A DNA stretch of 64,000 bases from Bdellovibrionales bacterium CG12_big_fil_rev_8_21_14_0_65_38_15 (GTDB lineage Bacteria > Bdellovibrionota > Bacteriovoracia > Bacteriovoracales > Bacteriovoracaceae), in the NCBI GenBank assembly GCA_002787775.1, contig PCUW01000043.1:62001-126000 (forward strand). The letters are read 5' to 3'. Under the pieces are notes generated by a model, which saw only the letters and a list, made by a program, of their open reading frames with translations, was not told the origin of the DNA and ran no database searches. The stretch's first letter is position 1, and every line of letters begins with the position of its first letter. The translations under genes were made by a program, and so were the position numbers. This document shows, in pieces, positions 54,812-63,324 of the stretch.

Positions 54812-56493
54812 AATCTTTTTTTAAAGAATATTGGCCTTTTCTGCTCTTAAGTTTTCTAGGCTTTATACTAAAGTTTGCGCTTCTTGGTGAGAGACCTCTT
54901 CATCATGATGAAAGCCTTCATGCTCAATATGGTAAATACTTTGCGAATTCATTTTCGACTGGATTTTATAAATATGATCCCATGTTGCATGGGCCTTTTT
55001 TATACCACCTTCAAGCCCTATGGCATTGGATTGCAGCACCACTTTCAAAAGCGCAAGTACGATTCATCCCTGCCTTTCTAGGCTGCCTACTTTCCTTATC
55101 TCCATTACTATTTAGAAATAGACTTAATAAAAATCAACTCTTCTTTATCATGCTTTTCTTAGCTATTTCTCCAACTTTTACATATTGGTCTCGCTACCTA
55201 AGACATGACTATCTGGTATTACTAGAGATTACTGTTGGAATATTTTTATATATTGCTAGACCCAAACACTGGATTATCCTTCTGGGGTTTGTGTCTGGAC
55301 TTCATTTTAGTACTAAAGAGAACTTCTTTGTTCACTTAGCTCTTTTAGCAGGCTTTGTTTTAACGAAAGATATCATTACAAAGAAATTTAAACTTCCAAA
55401 ACTTAAAGAAGTCGGGATTTTTGTTTTGGGTTTCCTGCTCTCATCTATTCCACTTTATACAGGCTGGTTCCAGTATTGGCCTGGATTTCTAGATGGTGCT
55501 TATAGAAAAAGTCTTTCCTATTGGTTTAATCAACATCATGTTGAAAGAATTAAAGGTCCATTTTTCTACAATTCATTGATTATTAGTATTTATGAAGTCT
55601 GGATGGCACCGACATTATTACTCTTAACTGGACTCTGGATTAACAAGCAAGAACATAAGTGGCGCATCATTGATCTTAGTTTTATCTTTATGATATTAAC
55701 TATTTCACTTTTTTTACCAACTCGTTTACCTGAATTTGTTACTTCCTTTTTAAAGATTAAGAACTCTATTGATTTCATTCTTTTCTTCACTATTATATTC
55801 GCTGCTCTTCGAGTCACAATACTGCTAATAAAAAAACAAAAGATAGTACTGGCATTTTCAAGTTATTTATTTTTTTCTAGCCTTTTCACCTATTCATTTT
55901 TGGGTGAAAAAGTACCATGGCTCTCGCTTTATCCTATTATGGCTTTTGCAGTATTAATGACGTTATTGCTTAAAAATTTAGATAAAAGATACTTTTACAG
56001 CCTATGCATTTTTCTTTCTTTGAGTATCTTTAAAACAATCTATATAAACTTTATTTCTGCGGGTAGTGAAAAAGAGCTCATTTCTCAAGTTCATACAACT
56101 AAGCAATATGAGGATATTGCTATCAAAATTAGAGATAGCTTAGATAAACCAGTCGGGAGTATCAAGCCAAGAGTTCTTATATTAGAGGATAATGGCTGGC
56201 CTTTATCTTGGTATTTATGGGGTTACGGCGGAGTTGATTATTCAGCGAGCTTAAGTCAACAATCGAATTATGATTTCATTTTTGATAAATTTTTAGATAC
56301 TGATCCTTCTGGACAATTATCTAAAACTCATAACAGAGAACTTATTTCTCTTAGACATTATTGGTGGCCCAATTTTTCGGAATTAACTTTTAAGCGTTGG
56401 CTCGCTTTATATTTTTTAAATGAGCCATGGTCAGTAAGCGGAGATTTTAGAATATCGCTTTGGCGAAAAAAAGACGGTTTTTTTAGCGAATAA
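54799..56493 (+). CDS. GT-C membrane glycosyltransferase (Agl23/TIGR03663-like)
   Basis: A 564-residue multi-span protein of the GT39/ArnT-like class, closest to the Agl23 (TIGR03663) group. The catalytic acidic motif is in ERPLHHDESLHAQYGKYF near residues 32-49, followed by YDPMLHGPFLYHLQALWHW. About ten to twelve helices follow. Such enzymes transfer a sugar from a polyprenyl-phosphate donor outside the cytoplasm. The start is GTG and overlaps the upstream gene by 13 bases. It overlaps the convergent exported-protein gene by 11 bases. Confidence 0.88.
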   Translation: MEQVKSFFKEYWPFLLLSFLGFILKFALLGERPLHHDESLHAQYGKYFANSFSTGFYKYDPMLHGPFLYHLQALWHWIAAPLSKAQVRFIPAFLGCLLSLSPLLFRNRLNKNQLFFIMLFLAISPTFTYWSRYLRHDYLVLLEITVGIFLYIARPKHWIILLGFVSGLHFSTKENFFVHLALLAGFVLTKDIITKKFKLPKLKEVGIFVLGFLLSSIPLYTGWFQYWPGFLDGAYRKSLSYWFNQHHVERIKGPFFYNSLIISIYEVWMAPTLLLLTGLWINKQEHKWRIIDLSFIFMILTISLFLPTRLPEFVTSFLKIKNSIDFILFFTIIFAALRVTILLIKKQKIVLAFSSYLFFSSLFTYSFLGEKVPWLSLYPIMAFAVLMTLLLKNLDKRYFYSLCIFLSLSIFKTIYINFISAGSEKELISQVHTTKQYEDIAIKIRDSLDKPVGSIKPRVLILEDNGWPLSWYLWGYGGVDYSASLSQQSNYDFIFDKFLDTDPSGQLSKTHNRELISLRHYWWPNFSELTFKRWLALYFLNEPWSVSGDFRISLWRKKDGFFSE

Positions 56494-57229
56494 CTAGATA
56501 GTATTTTTTAGTCTTGTTTCCCTCATTTTTTGTATATTCAATTCCTTTTTCCGTAGAAATCGTTTTATTTTTATCATTTAGTGTTCGAACGATTTCTCCA
56601 AGATCAATCTTTTCATTAGATCTTACAAATCTAGAGGTTGATAAAAAACTATTTTCGGAACCAATACGAATTTCAATTTCGTAGTTATGGCCTTTTTTAT
56701 CGCATTTTATTTCTGTGGTTGAGTCGTTCATTTCAATACTCGACCATTTTCCCTCTAAGGTTTTAAGTATTGATACACTTGTTCCAGAATTATTGTCATT
56801 TGCCTGAATAATATTATTCTTCTTACCTATTGAAATCGTATTAGTGTCTTTATCAGATTTAGTGACTTCAGTTATTTCCATATCACAAAGAGATGGTTGA
56901 ACTTCAAAATTAGTGTGTGTCTGGTATCTTGATGATAGGAACTTTCTTACTAAATTAACTCTTGCTTCTTCAATTTTAATTTCTAAACAGTTGAGTTGAC
57001 TATTTTTTCTAATTTCATCTTCAGACGTTAAAACTGCTTTAACAAAATTGCTTGCTTCATTAAGGTTGACTGATTTTGGAAAACAATAAGACTGAAAGCT
57101 TTGACCATATAAGTTTAAACTTAAAAACCAAAGCATAGAGATAATTAAAACATTTATCTTATTCAGAGACTTCCTCAGGAAGATAGGTATCGCCTTTTTG
57201 ACTACCCATAAATTCTTTAGCTGTATCAA
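56483..57229 (-). CDS. Exported protein of unknown function, start uncertain
   Basis: A protein of up to 248 residues, beta-rich after the signal, with four Cys (SYCFPKS, QLNCLEIK, PSLCDME, EIKCDKK). The first ATG lies 70 bases inside the upstream regulator gene and gives a poor signal peptide. A CTG at 57166, six bases after GAGG and overlapping the regulator stop, would give NKINVLIISMLWFLSLNLYG, a good signal (227 residues in total). Non-ATG starts of this type are rare, so the start stays open. No family is recognised. Confidence 0.7.
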   Translation of the reverse strand: MIQLKNLWVVKKAIPIFLRKSLNKINVLIISMLWFLSLNLYGQSFQSYCFPKSVNLNEASNFVKAVLTSEDEIRKNSQLNCLEIKIEEARVNLVRKFLSSRYQTHTNFEVQPSLCDMEITEVTKSDKDTNTISIGKKNNIIQANDNNSGTSVSILKTLEGKWSSIEMNDSTTEIKCDKKGHNYEIEIRIGSENSFLSTSRFVRSNEKIDLGEIVRTLNDKNKTISTEKGIEYTKNEGNKTKKYYLVIR

Positions 57230-57713
57230 ATGAACAAAGATCTAGTGTTGTTTGAAAATCAAAGCTTGCAGGAAGTTTTCCGGCCTTGAAAAGCTCATCA
57301 CATGAACAGCTTAGCTTTTTCATGAAGTCAAAAAACTTTTCACTTGTTTCAGAACTCATTAAATGTTCCATCAAACATGAATCTTTTTCTGCAACTTCTT
57401 CGCCAACACCAACAAAGTCCTTTAAAAAATAATACAAAAGAGTTCTAGCGGATAAAATACGGTGAACTTCTTTATGACCAACATCAGTTAAGATGAGAAA
57501 TTTGCAGTCTTCTTCTTCTTCAACAAGACCTTTCTTTTTAAGGTTATTCAACGCAGTTGAAACTGATCCCTTAGTAAGCTTTAAGTCTTTTGCAATATCA
57601 GTTACACGAGCAAAACCTCTGGATTCTTTAAGTTTATGAATCGTTAAAAGGTAGTGCACCATTGAATGAGAGAGGTCGGCGGAATCTTGATCTGTATCGT
57701 GTTTTTTTGTCAT
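57159..57713 (-). CDS. DtxR/MntR-family metal-dependent regulator
   Basis: A 184-residue regulator with an N-terminal winged helix (MVHYLLTIHKLKESRG, then VTDIAKDLKLTKGSVSTALNNLKKKGLV) and a DtxR-type dimerisation/metal domain with EKDSCLMEHLMSSE near residues 109-122, as in MntR and IdeR. The CSCDE segment is unusual. The protein probably senses Mn or Fe. A -35/-10 pair right before the ATG suggests a leaderless transcript. The gene is divergent from a large exported protein. Confidence 0.9.
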   Translation of the reverse strand: MTKKHDTDQDSADLSHSMVHYLLTIHKLKESRGFARVTDIAKDLKLTKGSVSTALNNLKKKGLVEEEEDCKFLILTDVGHKEVHRILSARTLLYYFLKDFVGVGEEVAEKDSCLMEHLMSSETSEKFFDFMKKLSCSCDELFKAGKLPASFDFQTTLDLCSFDTAKEFMGSQKGDTYLPEEVSE

Positions 57714-57718
57714 ACTAA

Positions 57719-57747
57719 TTTTTATCAGTAAGAGGTTTTGGGGTCAA
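57719..57747 (-). promoter_or_regulatory. Candidate promoter of the DtxR-family gene
   Basis: On the minus strand TTGACC (57742-57747), a 17-base spacer and TAAAAA (57719-57724) lie just before the ATG at 57713. Transcription would start at or near the start codon, and no ribosome site is seen, so a leaderless transcript is possible. Confidence 0.45.
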
Positions 57748-57761
57748 ACTACAACAATTTA

Positions 57762-57808
57762 TTGCACTTATACATCACTACTTTATGCTAGGTTTAAGCC
57801 GTAACCTA
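57762..57808 (+). promoter_or_regulatory. Candidate promoter with DtxR-like inverted repeat
   Basis: TTGCAC (57762-57767) and TATGCT (57784-57789) form a modest promoter with a 16-base spacer. Overlapping its -10 is a perfect inverted repeat, TAGGTT (57789-57794) and AACCTA (57803-57808), whose half-sites equal those of known DtxR boxes, but with a spacer of 8 instead of 5. It may be an operator of the divergent DtxR-family protein. Confidence 0.4.
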
Positions 57809-57907
57809 CTAAAATCACGACTTTTTCACACCGGAAAGACTTACTTCACCTCTAAAATGCGGCTATTTCTTGGCATCATGATAAAATTGTCCAAAGAGGG
57901 TAACTCC

Positions 57908-59713
57908 ATGAAATCGACATCTTACTTCATTCTTACGCTACTATTTGTCAGCCTGGCTTGGGCCCAGAATGATAATCGTGGTCGAGCAAGACCAAATTAT
58001 AACCCAGATAATTTAACAGATGCCGAAAGACGTGAATCTGAAAGCTATATCCATGAGGGTTTAAACCAACAAGTCATGCTTCAAGAATGTGCTAATTTAA
58101 CACCAGAGGAAGCTGAACTCTTTCAAAAAGATCAAGCCAAAGCTTACCAACAGTTTGGAGACAAACTGACGGAGGGTATGGCGACATGTGGAGGCGATAA
58201 GGAAGTTAAAGGTTTAGGCCTTTCTCCAGAAATGGCCGGAGCTATCTCTAAAGCATATTCGATGATTATTCCAATGATGGGTGGTGGTTTAAAACTTACT
58301 TCACTTAAAGATATTGCTGCAGATAAAACAGCTCAAACAAATCAAGCGTTAGATAATGCTGCTGGTGAAAATGGGAAGAAAGTTGCAGATATGAGTGCGA
58401 CTGAAAGAGCGGATGCCATTAAAAATTCTAGTGATCAATCAGTTAAAGATGCTGCCGCACAAGAAAATACAGCAGCTGAAGAAGCTAAGGACGACGAAAG
58501 AGATCAAACGGATTACTGTCAATTCGTTGCCATGGGAACTGAAGCAATTGCGATGGTTCAACAAACAATGGCACAACAAGAAATGAATACTATTCCTTTG
58601 GAGCAAGAAAATAATGCTCAAAAGGCTGCACTTATGCGCGTATCACGCGGATATAAAGAGAGAGCCAAGAATGCGCAGACACAAGCAATGGGATGGGGTG
58701 TAACCACCGGTTGTTATACTTATATGATGTTTAAACCAAGTGTTGATAAGAAAGCATGGCAAAACTGGTTAAAAGTAGGAGCATCAGGTTTTCTAACTAC
58801 AGTTTTTGCGCTTCAGGTAAAAGGCTTTAACAACGCTGCAGATACAACTAAAAATATAGCAAACTTACTGCCAGGCGCAGGTGATTGTAATCCTCATACT
58901 GATCGTGATTGTTATTGCTCACAGACGACAACAATGGGTGATCCAAAATACTGTGCTCCTTATGCACACCAAAGATCAATTCGTGATCCAGGTGTGACGA
59001 TGAGAACGAGCTGTATTACCGACAAAGCTGAAGCTGATCCAAAATGTGCATGTCTTCAAGATGATAGTTGTATACACAAGGGCATTGATACGCTGTTTTC
59101 TTTAGATGGTCTTTCTGGTCAAATTAATCCAGCCTTTGCTGGCGACCTTAAGAATCTTTCAACTGGAACAATCGCTGGTAGCTTAAATACAGATGCTATT
59201 AATAGAAACCTAAGCGCAGCTCGAAATGCTATGAGAAAAGCAGACCAAGAACTTTCAAAGTTATCTCCACCTAACCCGAAACTTACTCCTTCTCAGTTAA
59301 AAGAAGCTGAGTTTTTAGAATCTAGAGGTGTTCCAAAAACGCTGGCTCAGGCAATCTCTGCGGAGAAAGTAACTGGTAACTTTAACAAAACTCTTGCTCT
59401 TGGCGGATCACGCCCTGCTGCTGCTTCTGCACCAAAAGAAAAAAGTTTTAATGCTAGCCTTGTCGACAATGGCTCAAGCAAAGGTCTCAATAATAAAAAA
59501 GCAAAGAAGACACAAAATGCTGCCGCTAACCCTTTTGCTAAATTCATGAATAAGGGTGGAAATGGTAAGAGCTCTTCAAATGGTGAAATTTTAAATTTTG
59601 CACAAAAAGCACAAGCAGGTGCTCAAATATCTAATCGAAAGGATTCGAGTGTCTTTGACATTATATCTCGTCGCTATCAAGTCTCGGCTTGGAGAAGGCT
59701 GGAGCTCGAATAA
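57908..59713 (+). CDS. Large exported protein with Cys cluster and RRYQ end
   Basis: The start chosen has GAGGG eight bases upstream and gives the signal MKSTSYFILTLLFVSLAWAQ; earlier in-frame starts would bury it. The precursor has 601 residues. Helical, Ala/Gln-rich regions surround two hydrophobic segments (near 255-290), then comes a Cys cluster (GDCNPHTDRDCYCSQ, YCAPY, CACLQDDSC), a Lys/Asn-rich low-complexity part, and a short terminal motif SVFDIISRRYQVSAWRRL. It is likely envelope-associated. No family is recognised. It overlaps no upstream gene. Confidence 0.8.
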   Translation: MKSTSYFILTLLFVSLAWAQNDNRGRARPNYNPDNLTDAERRESESYIHEGLNQQVMLQECANLTPEEAELFQKDQAKAYQQFGDKLTEGMATCGGDKEVKGLGLSPEMAGAISKAYSMIIPMMGGGLKLTSLKDIAADKTAQTNQALDNAAGENGKKVADMSATERADAIKNSSDQSVKDAAAQENTAAEEAKDDERDQTDYCQFVAMGTEAIAMVQQTMAQQEMNTIPLEQENNAQKAALMRVSRGYKERAKNAQTQAMGWGVTTGCYTYMMFKPSVDKKAWQNWLKVGASGFLTTVFALQVKGFNNAADTTKNIANLLPGAGDCNPHTDRDCYCSQTTTMGDPKYCAPYAHQRSIRDPGVTMRTSCITDKAEADPKCACLQDDSCIHKGIDTLFSLDGLSGQINPAFAGDLKNLSTGTIAGSLNTDAINRNLSAARNAMRKADQELSKLSPPNPKLTPSQLKEAEFLESRGVPKTLAQAISAEKVTGNFNKTLALGGSRPAAASAPKEKSFNASLVDNGSSKGLNNKKAKKTQNAAANPFAKFMNKGGNGKSSSNGEILNFAQKAQAGAQISNRKDSSVFDIISRRYQVSAWRRLELE

Positions 59714-59721
59714 ATGATGCA

Positions 59722-60093
59722 ATGATAACGATCTTTTATGACCAACAATGCATTCTCTGTCGACGTTATAAACAAGCTCTCGATTTTATCGATCATACGG
59801 CTTTTAATTGGCTCGATGCTAATGATGATGAATCCATAAAAGTTATCGATCGAACGAAAGAAGAGCTATTATCCGAAATTCATATTTTACTAGAAGATTC
59901 AACCGTTTTAAGCGGATCTGAGGCGATGAGCTTCATCCTTAGTAAAATGCCCGGAGCCTCTCGTTTTTCATGGCTTATGGAAAAGGATTCAACTAAAAAG
60001 GCTATTGAAACGTTTCATTCAACCAGCGAAAAACTGCGTCGCAGATTGATCAAGTCTTGTCCATCGTGTAAGAATAAATCATCTTCAACGTGA
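59722..60093 (+). CDS. DCC/DUF393 thiol-oxidoreductase-like protein
   Basis: A protein of 123 residues with the DCC family signature YDQQCILCRRY near residue 6-16, a CxxC site in a thioredoxin-like fold, and GSEAMSFILSKMPG further on. A second CxxC (SCPSC) lies near the end. Members are thought to act in thiol-disulphide chemistry. The start is uncertain: this ATG fits the domain border, but a TTG at 59689 is also in frame. It lies 8 bases after the stop of the large exported protein and 10 bases before the Dpm1-like gene. Confidence 0.8.
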   Translation: MITIFYDQQCILCRRYKQALDFIDHTAFNWLDANDDESIKVIDRTKEELLSEIHILLEDSTVLSGSEAMSFILSKMPGASRFSWLMEKDSTKKAIETFHSTSEKLRRRLIKSCPSCKNKSSST

Positions 60094-60103
60094 TCCGGAG
60101 CCA

Positions 60104-60847
60104 ATGTTGGTAGAATCAACTCCCTTTGATCAAACACTGATCATTATTCCTACGTACAATGAAATCGATAATATCGAGAGAATGATCACGACTCTTTTTG
60201 AACTCTATCCTGCAGTACATTTACTTATTATTGAAGATGGTTCTCCAGATGGAACTGCTGATGTTGTTAAAAGACTACAAAAAGACAAGCACTCTTCAAG
60301 CCTTCATATCATTGAGAGAAAAGGTAAGCTCGGTCTAGGTACCGCTTATATTACGGGCTTTCGCTGGGCCTTAGAGCGCAGCTACAACTTTGTCTTTGAA
60401 ATGGACTGTGATTTTTCACACGACCCGGCCCAAGTCAAAGACCTTTTAAGTGCGGCGCAAACGAATGATCTTGTCATAGGCTCTAGATATATTGATGGTA
60501 TTAGAATTATCAATTGGCCTTTTAGAAGACTACTACTTTCCTATCTCGCCTCTATTTACACTAGATTTGTTACAGGCATTCCCGTTCAAGATACGACTGG
60601 TGGGTTTAAATGCTTTAGTCGAAAAGCTCTACAATCACTCAACTTTGATAATGTTATTTCTAATGGATATATCTTTCAATTAGAGCTTAATTACAAAGTT
60701 TGGTTAGCTGGATTTTCAGTTAAAGAAGTGCCTATCATTTTTTATGAAAGACGAGATGGTCAAAGTAAAATGGGTGGCGGAATTATCTTTGAAGCTTTTT
60801 TCAATGTCTTAAAATTACGCTTTAAGCAGATCGTTGGGACTCTTTAG
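60104..60847 (+). CDS. Polyprenol-phosphate mannose synthase (Dpm1-like)
   Basis: A 247-residue family 2 glycosyltransferase of the Dpm1 class, which moves mannose (or another hexose) from a nucleotide sugar to polyprenyl phosphate. The start reads LIIIPTYNEIDNIERMI, then EDGSPDGTADVV, the metal-binding DCDFSHDP near residue 99-106, GSRYIDG and the late YERRDGQSKMGG motif. No C-terminal membrane span is present. The product could feed the GT-C enzyme encoded at 54.8-56.5 kb. Confidence 0.92.
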   Translation: MLVESTPFDQTLIIIPTYNEIDNIERMITTLFELYPAVHLLIIEDGSPDGTADVVKRLQKDKHSSSLHIIERKGKLGLGTAYITGFRWALERSYNFVFEMDCDFSHDPAQVKDLLSAAQTNDLVIGSRYIDGIRIINWPFRRLLLSYLASIYTRFVTGIPVQDTTGGFKCFSRKALQSLNFDNVISNGYIFQLELNYKVWLAGFSVKEVPIIFYERRDGQSKMGGGIIFEAFFNVLKLRFKQIVGTL

Positions 60848-60848
60848 T

Positions 60849-61436
60849 TTATCTCTCAATCGTTGTTCGACTGAAGATAACTCTATTGAGTGGCTCCATC
60901 ATAATCATAAAGAATAACCAAGATGCTCCAAATTGAAGCTGCTCCGGTCTTTGATCAAGTGCATTCGTAGAATAATGGGTTATGATTAATATTAAATAAA
61001 AAACTACATGATAAAATCTTGGAAGTGGAATCCCCCAATTATCAACTCTCTTCTTAACTTTTGGAAATTTCAAATAGCATAGTGGAAGAACGACTAGATA
61101 AAGAAAAAATAAAAAAGCGACGAACCAGCCAGGCATAAAGTCATCAACAATGCCCCAGCGTCTAAATCCTTCAAGTGCACCAAACACAGTCATTATTCCT
61201 GCGGCAACATATAAACCGACAAGGAATGTTGTTTTCCTAAAAGGAGCTAAAATTGAAGCGCGATAAAAGTTTGCAATGATAGCACTTAAGATACCTGCCA
61301 GCGTTAGCCACTCTAAAACACCATGTGGTCCCGCAAACCAGGTCGAATAAATCTCAGTTTTATTATGTGACAACCAAGAGCCTGCAAAGATGATGGCAAA
61401 GATAAATAGGAAGGATACTTTTTCTAAGATTTTCAA
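60849..61436 (-). CDS. Six-span membrane protein of unknown function
   Basis: A 195-residue protein with about six hydrophobic segments (for example LFIFAIIFAGSWLS, TLAGILSAIIANFY, FVAFLFFLYLVVLPL) and a conserved-looking loop GFRRWGIVDDFMPGW. No family is recognised. Its start overlaps the rpiB stop by four bases, so both are on one transcript. Confidence 0.8.
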   Translation of the reverse strand: MKILEKVSFLFIFAIIFAGSWLSHNKTEIYSTWFAGPHGVLEWLTLAGILSAIIANFYRASILAPFRKTTFLVGLYVAAGIMTVFGALEGFRRWGIVDDFMPGWFVAFLFFLYLVVLPLCYLKFPKVKKRVDNWGIPLPRFYHVVFYLILIITHYSTNALDQRPEQLQFGASWLFFMIMMEPLNRVIFSRTTIER

Positions 61437-61873
61437 AGTTTAGTGCCCCATCCATCGAACTTAGTGACACGATCTAAATGTCTGCCACCTTCAAAGCTTG
61501 AAGAAAGCCAAGTATTTGCTATGGCAACAAGCTCATCGTTTGAATTGATACGTGCTCCAAGGCAAAGAACATTAGCATTGTTATGTTGCTTAGATAATTC
61601 AGCTTCTTTTGAAGATCTACAAAGTGCTGCTCTTATACCAGCGAACCTATTGGCGGCCATCGAAATTCCGATTCCAGATCCACATAAAAAAATACCAAGA
61701 CAGTTAAGTTTTAAAACTTCAACTGCCCCGGCCTTAGCGAAGTCAGGATAGTCACAACGCTCGTTTGAGTTGGTACCAACATCAATGAGATTATGCCTAA
61801 GAGAGAGGAGATGTTTTTTTAACATCTCCTTTTCTTCAAACGCAGCATGATCACAAGCGAGGACAATATCCAT
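61433..61873 (-). CDS. rpiB: Ribose-5-phosphate isomerase B
   Basis: A 146-residue RpiB/LacAB-family sugar-phosphate isomerase that interconverts ribose-5-P and ribulose-5-P in the pentose phosphate pathway. The N-terminal CDHAAFEEKE, the catalytic Cys64 in FLCGSGIGISMAANR and the His-containing ELSKQHNNANVLCLGAR are present. The length is normal. It lies 7 bases after ahcY and overlaps the membrane-protein gene. Confidence 0.93.
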   Translation of the reverse strand: MDIVLACDHAAFEEKEMLKKHLLSLRHNLIDVGTNSNERCDYPDFAKAGAVEVLKLNCLGIFLCGSGIGISMAANRFAGIRAALCRSSKEAELSKQHNNANVLCLGARINSNDELVAIANTWLSSSFEGGRHLDRVTKFDGWGTKL

Positions 61874-61880
61874 TTAAATC

Positions 61881-63176
61881 CTAGTAACGGTAATGTTCTG
61901 GCTTGTATGGACCTTCAACAGGTACATCAAGGTATTCAGCTTGAGTTGAAGTTAACTGATCACAACGAATGCCGATCTTGGCAAGGTGAAGACGAGCAAC
62001 TTTCTCATCAAGGTGCTTAGGAAGCATATAAACTTTGTTTTCGTAGTTTTTATGATTATCCCAGATTTCCATTTGTGCCATAACTTGGTTAGTGAACGAG
62101 TTCGACATTACGAAGCTTGGATGGCCTGTAGCACAGCCTAAGTTAACTAGACGGCCTTGAGCTAGAAGCACAATTCTGTTACCAGACTTAGAAGTATACT
62201 GATCAACTTGTGGCTTAATATTCATCGCTTCATAGTTTTGGTGAAGGTGCTTGATATTGATTTCGCTGTCAAAGTGACCAATATTACAAACGATTACGCC
62301 GTCTTTCATGCTATCCAGGTGTTTGCTGTTGATAACGTCAACACAACCTGTAGTTGTAACAAAGATGTCGCCGATTTTAGCAGCTTCATCCATAGGCATA
62401 ACTTGGAAGCCTTCCATTGCAGCTTGTAGTGCACAGATTGGATCGATTTCAGTAACGACAACACGACCACCAAGGCCTTTAAGTGATGCTGCTGAACCTT
62501 TACCAACGTCACCGTAACCAGCGACAACACAAACTTTACCAGCAATCATCACGTCAGTAGCACGCTTAATGCCATCAACTAGTGACTCACGACATCCGTA
62601 AAGGTTGTCGAATTTTGATTTAGTTACAGAATCGTTAACGTTAATAGCAGGCATTGTTAAAGTGCCTTTTTTAACTCTTTCGTATAAACGGTGAACACCA
62701 GTAGTTGTCTCCTCAGAAAGACCACGGATATCTTTTGAAAGCTCAGGGAAGCGATCTAGAACCATATTAGTTAGATCACCACCATCATCAAGAATCATGT
62801 TAAGAGCAGTGCCATCAGGCCACTTAAGAGTTTTTTCAATACACCAATCAAACTCTTCTTCATTAAGACCTTTCCAAGCGAAAACAGGGATACCAGCAGC
62901 GGCCATAGCAGCAGCAGCGTGATCTTGAGTTGAGAAGATATTACATGAAGACCAACGTACTTCTGCACCAAGCTCAACTAGTGTTTCAATAAGAACAGCT
63001 GTTTGAATTGTCATGTGAAGACAACCAGCGATACGGGCGCCTTTAAGAGGTTTAGATTTACCAAACTCTTCACGAAGGGCCATTAGGCCTGGCATTTCTG
63101 CTTCAGCGATTGTGATTTCTTTTCTGCCCCAATCGGCTAAAGCGATGTCTGCGACTTTATAGTCTGTAAAACTCAT
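61881..63176 (-). CDS. ahcY: Adenosylhomocysteinase (SAH hydrolase)
   Basis: Splits S-adenosylhomocysteine into adenosine and homocysteine with bound NAD in the cytoplasm. The NAD motif [10 protein letters not shown] lies near residues 219-228, and substrate segments such as [13 protein letters not shown] and EEETTG-like [10 protein letters not shown] are intact. The start used has GGAGG four bases before the ATG, giving 431 residues; an upstream in-frame start adds only ten poorly matching residues. The homocysteine made can enter the transsulfuration pair at 30.7-33.2 kb. Confidence 0.96.
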   Translation of the reverse strand: MSFTDYKVADIALADWGRKEITIAEAEMPGLMALREEFGKSKPLKGARIAGCLHMTIQTAVLIETLVELGAEVRWSSCNIFSTQDHAAAAMAAAGIPVFAWKGLNEEEFDWCIEKTLKWPDGTALNMILDDGGDLTNMVLDRFPELSKDIRGLSEETTTGVHRLYERVKKGTLTMPAINVNDSVTKSKFDNLYGCRESLVDGIKRATDVMIAGKVCVVAGYGDVGKGSAASLKGLGGRVVVTEIDPICALQAAMEGFQVMPMDEAAKIGDIFVTTTGCVDVINSKHLDSMKDGVIVCNIGHFDSEINIKHLHQNYEAMNIKPQVDQYTSKSGNRIVLLAQGRLVNLGCATGHPSFVMSNSFTNQVMAQMEIWDNHKNYENKVYMLPKHLDEKVARLHLAKIGIRCDQLTSTQAEYLDVPVEGPYKPEHYRY

Positions 63177-63189
63177 AAATCCTCCAAAG

Positions 63190-63206
63190 GTGCGTTTATA
63201 ACGCAC
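63190..63206 (-). promoter_or_regulatory. Perfect hairpin in the ahcY leader
   Basis: GTGCGTT (63190-63196) and AACGCAC (63200-63206) form a seven-base-pair stem with a three-base loop, five bases upstream of the ahcY ribosome site on the minus strand. It could be an RNA switch element or an operator. It does not match the known SAH riboswitch. Confidence 0.45.
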
Positions 63207-63324
63207 GTTGACTAATCTTTATATATAATTTCATCGGACTTTAGCACGGAGACTTCCATGCCCTCAAGTCTTCTGAGCACTTTAACGCTGGACAAAATTG
63301 ATTAAATCCTACACTTTAGCCGTC

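Noticed and set aside
63177-63324. SAH riboswitch upstream of ahcY
   Set aside because: The leader lacks the GC-rich conserved core of that class; only a simple hairpin is present.
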